Part shown: in pieces, positions 32,703 to 41,398 of the stretch | Layout: each line of letters begins with the position of its first letter | Numbering within the stretch: position 1 is the first letter of the stretch | NCBI GenBank assembly: GCA_910584545.1 | Contig: CAJUBC010000011.1 | Location: 1-48,901 of the forward strand | DNA length: 48,901 nt | Reading direction: 5' to 3' | Source: an uncultured Muribaculaceae bacterium | Lineage (GTDB): Bacteria > Bacteroidota > Bacteroidia > Bacteroidales > Muribaculaceae | Made by a program: the position numbers and the translations under genes | Notes under the pieces: generated by a model | What the model saw: the letters and a program-made list of their open reading frames with translations, nothing else | The model's database searches: none | Told to the model about the DNA's origin: nothing

Positions 32703-32749
32703 AAACCCTCTTTGCCGGGGCTTGCGGGTCGCAAACCCGCAAGGACTGG
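32703..32749 (+). repeat. Right copy of hairpin repeat
   Basis: Imperfect direct copy of 30915-30960 (41 of 47 positions). It forms the hairpin CTTGCGGGT/ACCCGCAAG (32721-32743) around a 5-nt loop. The upstream half (AAACCCTCTTTGCC) is identical in both copies. Confidence 0.85.
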
Positions 32750-32780
32750 CAGGACTGATTGAACTGGCAGGGCTGATTGA
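32745..32780. repeat. Tandem 18-bp repeat
   Basis: ACTGGCAGGACTGATTGA is followed at once by ACTGGCAGGGCTGATTGA (one difference). It sits directly after the right hairpin repeat in the leader of the lipoprotein gene. Confidence 0.8.
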
Positions 32781-32845
32781 AAGGACTTGAAAAGGAATTG
32801 AGAAGGATTAATGTCTGTTGTGATAATTTTTAAATAACCGATACA

Positions 32846-34177
32846 ATGAAGAAGGTAAGAATGATCGCGGCTATGGCCGCGCTGGTGATCCTGGCCGGGA
32901 TGGCAGGCTGCCGCAAGCAAGAGAATGCCGACGCCGAGGAACTGCTCAAGACCATTCCGTCGAGCGCCTCGTTCGTGGCCGTGGCCAATATCGGCGAAAT
33001 CCTCGAGGAGGCCGGCTGCAAGGTGGACGACGGAAAAGTGTCGGATACCGAACAGCTGCGCGCCGCCATCTCAAGGATGCCGAGGGAGAAGGAACGCCGT
33101 CTGCTGACCCTTATGCTTGACGGGGAAAGCGGTGTGGAGCCGTCGGCGAGCGCGTTCTTCGCCGAGACTTCCGGCACTTATAACGCCGGTATACTCGCCG
33201 ATCCGGGCAAATTCAAGGCTCTTGTGGAAAAGGAAACGGGGCAGAGATTCACCGACGACAACGGCTGTGAAGTGGCCGGCAACATCGCCGTAAAGGGTAA
33301 CCGCTACTGGATGCATATCTACAGCAACTCTATCGACGCGGCCACAGTAAACGGATTCGCGTCTCTCAACGAGAAACAGAGTTTCCTGTCCAATCCCTAC
33401 GGAGAAAATCTGCGAGAGGTGGAGGACGCCATCGAGGGCTGGGGGAATATCCAGGCCCTGATGGGACTCGGAGACCTTGATTTCCAGACACGCGCCCTTG
33501 CCCAGGTGGGACTGCAGACCATCTTCAAGGATGCCGAGAACATCCGCTTCGACATTTCCTTCGACAGAAACGAGATGAAGGCGGAGGTGGGAATCCTCGA
33601 CTCAAAGGGTCGCCACGCCAAACTCCTTTATCCCGTGAGCAAGGTGGATGTGGCCACCGTCAGGGAAATCGGCGGGAACGCCGAGGTGCTGATGGCCATG
33701 GCGATACCTAACAAATTCGTGAGCGGACTGATCAAGGCCACCTCCGGTCAAGGCGCGTCGATGCTCGGGATCTATGCGAAACTCTTCTCCTGCGTGGACG
33801 GCACCACGGCTTTCGCCGCCACCAATACTCCCGACCCATCCCTCAGGGGCGTGATCTCAACCACGGGGGAGAACACCACCGACCTCAGCGACATGCTGAA
33901 CCGCACGGGCCTCTCCGTGGTGAAAGAGGGGAAACAGCTTAAACTCACCAAAGGGACAGTGACCGGCGCAATCGACGTGGCCACGGCCGCAGAGCGATTC
34001 AAGGACGCGGCGGCGGGAGTCATCATCGACGGCGCGGCACTCCGTAAGGACAGCACCGCGAGCGACATAAAGGACATCAGCGTTGCATTGGCTCCCTACG
34101 ACGGAAGCCTGAGGCTCGTGGTGAAGGCATTCGCCAAATCGGACAAGGACCGCATAATACTTTCACTGTTTAAATGA
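32846..34177 (+). CDS. Uncharacterised lipoprotein coupled to an ABC transporter
   Basis: A 443-residue lipoprotein with lipobox LAGMAGC (C22), followed by charged residues RKQENADAEE. The body begins LLKTIPSSASFVAVANIGEI and shows two alpha/beta parts with a repeated theme (SASFVAVANIG; NAEVLMAMAIPNKFV). This resembles the DUF4836 group of Bacteroidetes, but I am not certain of the family. The C-terminus IILSLFK lacks a sorting tail. Its stop overlaps the start of the ABC ATPase gene by 4 bp, so it is probably the periplasmic or surface partner of that transporter. Substrate unknown. Confidence 0.85.
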   Translation: MKKVRMIAAMAALVILAGMAGCRKQENADAEELLKTIPSSASFVAVANIGEILEEAGCKVDDGKVSDTEQLRAAISRMPREKERRLLTLMLDGESGVEPSASAFFAETSGTYNAGILADPGKFKALVEKETGQRFTDDNGCEVAGNIAVKGNRYWMHIYSNSIDAATVNGFASLNEKQSFLSNPYGENLREVEDAIEGWGNIQALMGLGDLDFQTRALAQVGLQTIFKDAENIRFDISFDRNEMKAEVGILDSKGRHAKLLYPVSKVDVATVREIGGNAEVLMAMAIPNKFVSGLIKATSGQGASMLGIYAKLFSCVDGTTAFAATNTPDPSLRGVISTTGENTTDLSDMLNRTGLSVVKEGKQLKLTKGTVTGAIDVATAAERFKDAAAGVIIDGAALRKDSTASDIKDISVALAPYDGSLRLVVKAFAKSDKDRIILSLFK

Positions 34178-34824
34178 GACTCGACAACATCACACTCGAA
34201 GGGATGCTTCCGCGCGTATTCGTGTCGGAAAGCATCCCTGATTCCGAGATATGGCGCTCCACCGCCACCTTCCGGCGAGGAGAAAGCTACCTGGTGGAAG
34301 CCACATCCGGCGGAGGAAAGTCCTCGATGTGCGCATATATCTATGGAGCACGTACCGATTTCGAGGGAAAACTGCTTTTCAACGGCGTGAGCTCCACCAA
34401 CTTCGACATGGCCCGCTGGCAAAAGCTGCGGCGCGGGAACATCGCCTACCTCCCGCAGGACCTGATGCTGTTTCCGGAACTTACAGCCCTGGAAAACATC
34501 AGGCTGAAAAACGGTCTGACCGGCTACGCCTCCGACAGCAAGATAGAGGGATGGCTCGAACGCCTCGGCATCGCCTCGCGCAAGGACTATCCGGCGGGAC
34601 GAATGTCGGTGGGTCAGCAGCAGCGCGTCGCCCTGATAAGAAGCCTCTGCCAGCCCTTCGACTTCATATTGCTCGACGAGCCGGTGAGCCATCTTGACGA
34701 ACAGAACAACCGTATCGCCGCCGAAATAATAGCAGAGGAGGCAAAGACACTCGGCGCGGGCATCATATCCACATCGGTAGGCAACCATCTGCTGCTCCAT
34801 TACGACAAAACGACGCATCTATGA
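34174..34824 (+). CDS. ABC transporter ATP-binding protein (LolD/MacB-like), atypical H-loop
   Basis: A 216-residue ATPase. Walker A reads EATSGGGKSS (first Gly of the consensus replaced). The Q-loop is AYLPQDLMLFPELTALENI, the signature is MSVGQQQRVALIRSL (instead of LSGGQ), Walker B is FILLDEP and the D-loop is SHLD. At the H-loop, where a histidine normally follows the last strand, the sequence is IISTSVGNHLL, so the switch histidine appears to be missing or shifted by three residues. The protein also ends soon after. It overlaps the lipoprotein gene and the permease gene by 4 bp each, so all three are translated together. Confidence 0.92.
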   Translation: MRLDNITLEGMLPRVFVSESIPDSEIWRSTATFRRGESYLVEATSGGGKSSMCAYIYGARTDFEGKLLFNGVSSTNFDMARWQKLRRGNIAYLPQDLMLFPELTALENIRLKNGLTGYASDSKIEGWLERLGIASRKDYPAGRMSVGQQQRVALIRSLCQPFDFILLDEPVSHLDEQNNRIAAEIIAEEAKTLGAGIISTSVGNHLLLHYDKTTHL

Positions 34825-36053
34825 AAAGGAAACCTACAGACAATGACCCCAAAGGATGCGTACGGCTCCTGACACGTCTGCTGCGCAAAAACACCTCCCC
34901 GGCGCGTGTCGCAGGATTCCTCGTGTCGAATTTCTTAGGGCTCGCCATCGTGCTCGGAGCCCTGCAGTTCTACTCCGACGCGAATTCCATCTGGAGCGCC
35001 GACGACAGCTTCGTGAAGAGCGACTGGCTCGTGATCAACAAGAAAGTGACCTCCGCCAACACCTTCGGCGAGAGCTCCGACTTCACGCCCGAAGAAATAG
35101 CCGACATAGAACGGCAGCCCTGGGTCCGTTCCGTGGGACGGTTCACCACGGCCGATTTCCGGATCTACGCACGCATGGCGGCCGGGAACGACGCATCCCG
35201 TTCGATGTCGACCTCCCTCTTCTTCGAATCCATCCCGGACGAATATGTCGACGTGGACAAATCACTATGGCGCTGGGAAAAGGGAAGCAAGGAGATTCCG
35301 GTGATAATATCAAAGGACTACCTGACACTCTACAATTTCGGATTCGCCTCGTCGGCGGGACTTCCCCAGATGTCGGAAGGGCTTATGAGCGGTATCCCGC
35401 TCGAGCTTACGCTGACAAGCGAGGACGGGACCAGGACGGAACGACTCACCGGCCACGTGGCCGGATACTCCAACCGGCTGAACACCATCCTTGTTCCGGA
35501 TGAATTCATGCGGATGGAGAACGCGGAACTCGGCAGCGGCGCGACGCGCAACCCCTCGCGATTGGTGGTCGACGTGAACAGTCCGGGCGATGTGGCGATT
35601 TCCGAATACCTCGATGCGCATGACCTCGAGGTGGCGGGCGACAAAAGCGGAGCCTCCGCGTCATTCCTGCTCAAGGTGGTCACCGGAGTGATCGTGGCCA
35701 TAGGCGCGGTGATAACGCTGCTGTCGTTCTTCATCCTGCTTCTCTCCCTTTCACTTATAATGGAGAAGAACGCCCCTACGCTCCACCGGCTGCTCATGCT
35801 CGGATATGACGCCGGAAGCGTGGCTCGTCCCTATACGCGACTCGCTGTATGCGCTCCCACGGGAGCGCTGCTGCTGGCGGTCGGATGCGTGGCCCTGCTG
35901 CGAGGCAGCTACCTGCCGGCGCTCAGGGGACTCGGAGCCGCCTCCGGCGGTTTCATCGCCGCTCCCTGCGCCGGCGCGCTCATCACATTGCTGGTGATCT
36001 TCTTCAATGTGGTTTCAGTCCGCCGCAAGGTTCGCGACTCATGGAGGCGCTGA
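34821..36053 (+). CDS. FtsX/MacB-type ABC permease
   Basis: A 410-residue inner-membrane protein. One transmembrane helix at about 29-48 is followed by a periplasmic domain of about 230 residues, then three helices at about 283-315, 338-360 and 374-398. This is the four-helix type VII (MacB/FtsX/LolCE) topology, in which the transporter drives work in the periplasm rather than moving substrate through the membrane. The periplasmic part has no motif I know. With the coupled ATPase and lipoprotein it forms a three-gene unit. A role in lipoprotein handling, export or envelope signalling is possible; none is proven. Confidence 0.92.
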   Translation: MKRKPTDNDPKGCVRLLTRLLRKNTSPARVAGFLVSNFLGLAIVLGALQFYSDANSIWSADDSFVKSDWLVINKKVTSANTFGESSDFTPEEIADIERQPWVRSVGRFTTADFRIYARMAAGNDASRSMSTSLFFESIPDEYVDVDKSLWRWEKGSKEIPVIISKDYLTLYNFGFASSAGLPQMSEGLMSGIPLELTLTSEDGTRTERLTGHVAGYSNRLNTILVPDEFMRMENAELGSGATRNPSRLVVDVNSPGDVAISEYLDAHDLEVAGDKSGASASFLLKVVTGVIVAIGAVITLLSFFILLLSLSLIMEKNAPTLHRLLMLGYDAGSVARPYTRLAVCAPTGALLLAVGCVALLRGSYLPALRGLGAASGGFIAAPCAGALITLLVIFFNVVSVRRKVRDSWRR

Positions 36054-36150
36054 CGGCGACCTCCGCCACGTGTACTATATGGCACAACAAATATTTATGC
36101 ATGTTTTCTTATATTTTAACATTGGTTAATTAACACTGTTAAAGAAGATT

Positions 36151-36166
36151 GTTAACAAAAGTTAAC
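36151..36166. promoter_or_regulatory. Possible operator: paired GTTAAC sites upstream of susC
   Basis: GTTAAC-AAAA-GTTAAC is an inverted as well as direct repeat, 14 bp upstream of the susC -7 box, so it overlaps the place of the -33 element. Related pieces (GGTTAATTAAC, TGTTAAAG) lie just upstream. No matching regulator gene is in the window. Confidence 0.4.
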
Positions 36167-36180
36167 TCCCTGAATTTTGT

Positions 36181-36188
36181 TATTTTTG
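36181..36188 (+). promoter_or_regulatory. -7 box of the Sus-like operon
   Basis: TATTTTTG, 125 bp before the susC start codon. No standard -33 element is present at 19-21 bp, which fits a promoter that depends on an activator bound at the adjacent repeats. Confidence 0.5.
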
Positions 36189-36313
36189 TGACTACTTGAA
36201 ATCGCAACGCGCTCCCTCCTCCCGGCATTCTTGCGTTGGGACAAACGCAAGCATCTGGATATCACGCAATAAGAAACAATTTAACCCAATGTAAAACTTA
36301 ATCACATTCCTGC

Positions 36314-39300
36314 ATGAAGAACTTATGTTTTCAGCTGAAACGGAAGCTGTGGGTGACAATGGCGATGCTATTGACATTCGCACTTCCTTCTCTGGCTCAG
36401 AAGATCACTGTCACCGGACACGTGGCCGACGAGCATGGAGAAGACCTAATCGGTGCCACCGTGATGGAAAAAGGCACCACCAACGGAACCTCTGCAGACA
36501 TTGACGGCAACTTCACGATCACGGTGCCCTCGAACGCCACCCTCGTGGTGAGCTACGTAGGCTACGATCCGATGGAAGTTCCGGTCAACGGCCAGACACA
36601 TCTCAACATCGTGATGAAGGAGAACGCCACCATGCTCGCCGAGACAGTGGTGATCGGATACGGTTCGGTGAAGAAATCGGACGCGACCGGTTCGGTGGCC
36701 ATAGTGACTCCCGACGATGTGGAGGCCGGCATATCGACATCCGCACAGGACCTTCTTGTAGGCGCCAGCCCGGGTGTGACGGTAACGACCAACGGCGGTG
36801 ATCCGACAGGCAACGCCAACATACGCATCCGCGGCGGCTCATCGCTTTCCGCATCCAACAACCCGCTGATCGTGATCGACGGCGTGCCCATGACCAACCA
36901 GAGCAACGCCGGAGGCACCAACGCCCTGACGATGGTGAACCCGCAGAACATCGAGTCGATGACCATCCTCAAGGATGCGTCGGCCACGGCCATCTACGGT
37001 TCGCGCGCGTCGAACGGCGTCATCATCATCACCACCAAGAAAGGAAAGAGCGGCAAGCCGCAGGTAAGCTTCGCAGCCAACTGGCATGTGAACACCGCGC
37101 GCAAGACCCTCAACATGATGGGCAGCGAGGAATACACCGAGCTGATCAACACCTACGGAACAGACCGTGCCAAGTCGCTCCTCGTGGCCGAGAACGCCAA
37201 CCCCGGCGGGGAGTTCGAGGCATTCGACACCGACTGGCAGCGCGAAGTGCTCCGCACGAGCATCTCTCAGGACTATTCACTCAGCGTGGGCGGCTCGCTC
37301 GGCAACGTCCCCTACCGCGTCAACGCTTCCTACACCGACAACCAGGGTATCATCAAGACCAGCTCGATGCAGCGCACCACGGCCGGATTCAACCTCAGCC
37401 CGAAATTCTTCAACGAGACCCTCTCGATCAACGCCAACGCCAGCGGATCGTATGTACGCACACGCAGCAGCGCCGACGTGATGTGGATGGCAGTGGCCGC
37501 GGCTCCGGTCAACCCCGTGCGCAAGTGGTATCCCACCACAGGCGACGCCACCAAGGCCCCGCTCTACCAGACAATGTTCAACGGTTACTACAACAACCTC
37601 AAGACAACCGGCGAGCCGGAGACCTCCACCGACTGGCAGAACCCGCTCCAGCTCCTCAACGAGCAGGAGAACATCGGCAAGACACTCTCCAGCAACGGCA
37701 ACATCCAGATCGACTACGCCCTCTGGTGGGTGCCCGAGCTCCACTTCAACCTCAACCTCGGTTATCAGGTATCGAAAAACTGGTCGCACAACACCATCGC
37801 CCAGAACTCGATCATGGCATGGCGCGGCGACTACAAGGACGGCGCCGGCACGAAGTACAACTGGTACGAGGTGCAGCGCAACACCCTTCTCGATTTCTAC
37901 ATCAACTACAAGAAGAACTTCGAGGCCATCAAGTCGAACCTCGACGTGATGGTGGGTTACTCCTGGCAGAAATTCGACTATTTCGGCGACAGCCAGACCG
38001 TGATCAACACTCTCGGCTACAACAACGACTGGACCAACATCTACTCGGGAGGCAACTTCGTGCTCAACACCAATCCCGACTCTGAGGCCCACATCGGACA
38101 TTCCTACAATGACGCTCCCGAGTCAAGATGGGGCAACGCCCTCCAGCTCGTCAGCTTCTTCGGCCGTCTGAACTACGCGTTCGACGACACCTACCTCCTC
38201 ACATTCACCCTCCGCGACGACGGTACATCACGTTTCTCCAAGAACAACCGCTGGGGTCTCTTCCCCTCGGTGGCCCTGGCATGGAAGATCAACAACATGC
38301 CCTTCATGCAGAGCTCGGCCGACGTGCTTAACGACTTCAAGCTCCGTCTCGGCTGGGGTAAGACCGGCCAGCAGGAGATGGACCTCTACTTCCCGTACGT
38401 CCCCATCTACACCAACTCCTACCAGCAGGGGTACCAGTATCTCGACCCGACCGGCAACGGCCAGTGGATCAACCCTCTCTACCCGCAGGCCTACAACCCC
38501 GACCTGAAGTGGGAGACGACCACCACATGGAACGTCGGTCTCGACCTGGGATTCCTCAACAACCGCGTCACGATCGCGGCCGACTGGTACAAGCGCATCA
38601 CCACCGACCTTCTCGCGTTCGTCCCCACCGGCGCGTCGAACACGGCCAACATGATGTGGCGCAACATCGGTTCGATGGACAACATGGGTGTCGAGGTGAC
38701 GATCGGCGCAAAGCCCGTGGTCACCGACAACTTCACATGGAGCACCAGCTTCAACGTGGCATGGAACAAGAACAAGATCACGGAGCTTCAGGGTGACGGC
38801 GAGACATCGCGCACACAGGCCATCGGCCTTCCCTCCGGAAAGGGCGGCGCAGGTCTGGCATGGCACATCGTGGGCCAGCCCGCATACACATTCATGGTAT
38901 ACGAGCAGGTATACGCCGAGAACGGCGACCCGATCGAGGACCAGTATGTCGACCAGAACGCCGACGGTGTGATCAACGAGGACGACCTCATCATGTACCA
39001 CAGCCGCGACCCGAAAGTGACCATGGCATGGAACAACACATTCACATGGAAGAACTGGGATCTCGGAATCTCGCTGCGCGCCAACCTCGGCAACTATGTG
39101 TACAACCAGCTCAAGCAGGCCAACACCCGCGTATACGACACCACCGGCGCACAGTACATGCTCTCGAACCTGATGGCGGACACGTTCCTGTTCTACAACT
39201 CATCATCGGCCGAGCGTCTTCCGCTCTCGAGCTACTTCGTCGAGAACGCAAGCTTCCTCCGCTGCGACAACATCACGTTAGGCTACACCATTCCCGACTG

Positions 39301-39463
39301 CCACTGCGGCGCCGACTTCGGCCTCCGCATCTTCGCGGCGGTACAGAATCCGTTCGTGATCACGAAGTTCACAGGTCTCGACCCCGAGGAATTCAGCGGT
39401 GTCCAGGGCTCCCCCTATCCGCGCCCCATCACCACCACCCTCGGCCTCGTACTCACATTCTAA
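36314..39463 (+). CDS. SusC/RagA family TonB-dependent outer-membrane transporter
   Basis: A 1049-residue outer-membrane channel that imports oligosaccharides or peptides with its SusD lid. It has a signal peptide (ending LPSLAQ), a carboxypeptidase-D-like N-terminal domain (ITVTGHVADEHGEDLIGATV), and a TonB-box region AETVVIGYG. The plug motifs follow: IRIRGGSSLSASNNPLIVID, then SMTILKDASATAIYGSRASN. A 22-strand barrel ends with ITTTLGLVLTF. No N-terminal signalling (STN) domain is present, so it does not talk to an ECF sigma/anti-sigma pair. First gene of a four-gene operon. Confidence 0.97.
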   Translation: MKNLCFQLKRKLWVTMAMLLTFALPSLAQKITVTGHVADEHGEDLIGATVMEKGTTNGTSADIDGNFTITVPSNATLVVSYVGYDPMEVPVNGQTHLNIVMKENATMLAETVVIGYGSVKKSDATGSVAIVTPDDVEAGISTSAQDLLVGASPGVTVTTNGGDPTGNANIRIRGGSSLSASNNPLIVIDGVPMTNQSNAGGTNALTMVNPQNIESMTILKDASATAIYGSRASNGVIIITTKKGKSGKPQVSFAANWHVNTARKTLNMMGSEEYTELINTYGTDRAKSLLVAENANPGGEFEAFDTDWQREVLRTSISQDYSLSVGGSLGNVPYRVNASYTDNQGIIKTSSMQRTTAGFNLSPKFFNETLSINANASGSYVRTRSSADVMWMAVAAAPVNPVRKWYPTTGDATKAPLYQTMFNGYYNNLKTTGEPETSTDWQNPLQLLNEQENIGKTLSSNGNIQIDYALWWVPELHFNLNLGYQVSKNWSHNTIAQNSIMAWRGDYKDGAGTKYNWYEVQRNTLLDFYINYKKNFEAIKSNLDVMVGYSWQKFDYFGDSQTVINTLGYNNDWTNIYSGGNFVLNTNPDSEAHIGHSYNDAPESRWGNALQLVSFFGRLNYAFDDTYLLTFTLRDDGTSRFSKNNRWGLFPSVALAWKINNMPFMQSSADVLNDFKLRLGWGKTGQQEMDLYFPYVPIYTNSYQQGYQYLDPTGNGQWINPLYPQAYNPDLKWETTTTWNVGLDLGFLNNRVTIAADWYKRITTDLLAFVPTGASNTANMMWRNIGSMDNMGVEVTIGAKPVVTDNFTWSTSFNVAWNKNKITELQGDGETSRTQAIGLPSGKGGAGLAWHIVGQPAYTFMVYEQVYAENGDPIEDQYVDQNADGVINEDDLIMYHSRDPKVTMAWNNTFTWKNWDLGISLRANLGNYVYNQLKQANTRVYDTTGAQYMLSNLMADTFLFYNSSSAERLPLSSYFVENASFLRCDNITLGYTIPDCHCGADFGLRIFAAVQNPFVITKFTGLDPEEFSGVQGSPYPRPITTTLGLVLTF

Positions 39464-39486
39464 TCCCGACTTAACTGAAGATAAAC

Positions 39487-41367
39487 ATGAGAACATTCAA
39501 TAAAATATTCATGACGTTGGGACTGGCGGCGGCCGTCACGGGTCTCCCCTCCTGCGTCAGCGACCTCGACCTGGAGCCGACCAACCCCAACGAGATCACC
39601 AACGTAGGCGGCGACATGGACCGCGTCTTCGCCGATATATTCCTCAACTTCTCCACATTCGGAGCCGGAGGAAACTCACCGGTATCGGGATTCGACGGCG
39701 GTATGGCGTCGTTCCAGCGCGCGCTCTTCATCGCCGAGGAAATCCCTACCGACGAGGCCGCATGGCTCTGGGACCCCAGCTCCTACGGTACAATCAACCA
39801 GGGAATCGTTGTCCCGACGGTAGACGCCGTGTTCGGCTTCTACTCCCGTCTGATGATCAACATCACCCTCTGCAACCAGTTCATCCAGAGCGTCGACGAC
39901 GGCACGTTCGTGCTTGACGACGCGGCAAGGGCCCGCGCCGTGGACTACGTGCGCCAGGCCAAGATCCTCCGCTCGGGATGCTACTACTACATGCTGTCGT
40001 TCTACGACAAGATCCCCTACTCCGACGAGACCACTCCGGTGGGCGCGCTCCCCACGCAGCTCCCGCGTAAGGAAGTATACGCCAACGTGACCTCTACCCT
40101 CGAGGAAGTTGTGGCCGACTACAAGAAGAATCCCAAGGAGACCGTCTACGGCTTCGTAGGCATCGACGCCGCCCAGGCGATCCTCGCAAAGATCTACCTC
40201 AACGCCGAGGTGTTCAACGACGGCAACGCCGCATGGGACAAGTGCTACCGGCACTGTGACGAGATCATCAAGCGTCTCGGCAAGGGTGGCCGGTACGGCA
40301 ACGGTCTCGCCTACAGCTACAACGCGCTTTTCGGCGCCAACAACCGCAAGTACGTTGTCGGCAACCCCGGAAGCGACGTGAACGAGATCATCTGGACGCT
40401 CGCCCAGGATCAGGTGAACCTGCTCAGCTGGAGCGGCGCGACGTTCCTCCTCGCCGGATGGCTCGGAACCAACGGCGTGGAGGTGACCGTGGCCAAACCG
40501 ACCATGAACAAGTACACCAAGCCCGATGGCTCGCTCGACAACGAGAAATACCTCGACCTGAACGAGAAATACTGCGCCACACAGGAGGAATATGACGCAG
40601 CCAAGAAAGTCTACGACTCCCCGGACACCAAGGAATGGCAGAAGAAGGTTTCGGAGCGCATCAACGGCGTGAACTACTCGTTCGACCCGAAGGCAGTGGG
40701 CTGGATCTCCCAGCAGTGGTACAATGCCGGCGCCGGCTGGAAATGTATGGTCGGCCGCAAGACCTTCGTTCGCAAGTTCGAATGGGACGACGTGAAGATG
40801 ACTCAGAGCAAGGACCTCCGCGTGGCCAACTGGCAGACCGCAGCCCACGGCTTCACTGCCGACAACCCGTCGCTCGTGGGCGACGACTGGGGCAAGAACG
40901 GCTACCTCTGCCCGAAATACACCAACTGGGCATACAATGAAGACGGCACCATCGACTACGTGAACTCACCCGAACCCCGCGAGCAGGTGGGCGGCGACTA
41001 CGCCGTGATCCGTCTGGCCGAGATCTACCTCACCGCGGCCGAGGCCATCCTCAACGGAGGAGGCGGCTCGACAGACGAGGCTCTCCGCTACGTGAACTAT
41101 ATCCGCCAGCGCGCTTACGGCCAGAACTACACACCCTGGACACAGCTCACCATGCAGATGCTGCGCGACGAGCGCTGCCGCGAGCTCTATCAGGAGAACT
41201 GCCGACGCACCGACCTCATCCGCTGGAACCAGTGGTGTACAGGTTACACCTGGGAATGGAAAGGCGGCGTGGAGCGCGGAACGAACCTCCCCGAATACAC
41301 AAAACGCTACCCGATTCCTTCGCGTGTGATGTCTTCGTCGAACTTCGAGCAGACCACAGGCTATTAA
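39487..41367 (+). CDS. SusD/RagB family surface lipoprotein
   Basis: A 626-residue glycan-binding lid of the SusC transporter on the cell surface. Lipobox GLPSC (C23), followed by the typical DLDLEPTNPNEI. SusD features: the TPR-like core (ARAVDYVRQAKILRSGCYYY), then YAVIRLAEIYLTAAEAILNG, QMLRDERCRELYQENCRRTD, LIRWNQW, and a C-terminal PIPSRV. It lies 23 bp downstream of susC. Slightly longer than average SusD (about 500-600). Confidence 0.97.
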   Translation: MRTFNKIFMTLGLAAAVTGLPSCVSDLDLEPTNPNEITNVGGDMDRVFADIFLNFSTFGAGGNSPVSGFDGGMASFQRALFIAEEIPTDEAAWLWDPSSYGTINQGIVVPTVDAVFGFYSRLMINITLCNQFIQSVDDGTFVLDDAARARAVDYVRQAKILRSGCYYYMLSFYDKIPYSDETTPVGALPTQLPRKEVYANVTSTLEEVVADYKKNPKETVYGFVGIDAAQAILAKIYLNAEVFNDGNAAWDKCYRHCDEIIKRLGKGGRYGNGLAYSYNALFGANNRKYVVGNPGSDVNEIIWTLAQDQVNLLSWSGATFLLAGWLGTNGVEVTVAKPTMNKYTKPDGSLDNEKYLDLNEKYCATQEEYDAAKKVYDSPDTKEWQKKVSERINGVNYSFDPKAVGWISQQWYNAGAGWKCMVGRKTFVRKFEWDDVKMTQSKDLRVANWQTAAHGFTADNPSLVGDDWGKNGYLCPKYTNWAYNEDGTIDYVNSPEPREQVGGDYAVIRLAEIYLTAAEAILNGGGGSTDEALRYVNYIRQRAYGQNYTPWTQLTMQMLRDERCRELYQENCRRTDLIRWNQWCTGYTWEWKGGVERGTNLPEYTKRYPIPSRVMSSSNFEQTTGY

Positions 41368-41398
41368 TCACCGTAGAATCCTAAAATTCCAACAAGAA

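Noticed and set aside
30730..32780. Integrative element inserted at tRNA-Tyr
   Set aside because: No integrase and no duplicated tRNA 3-prime end was seen at the far side; only the hairpin repeats are shared.
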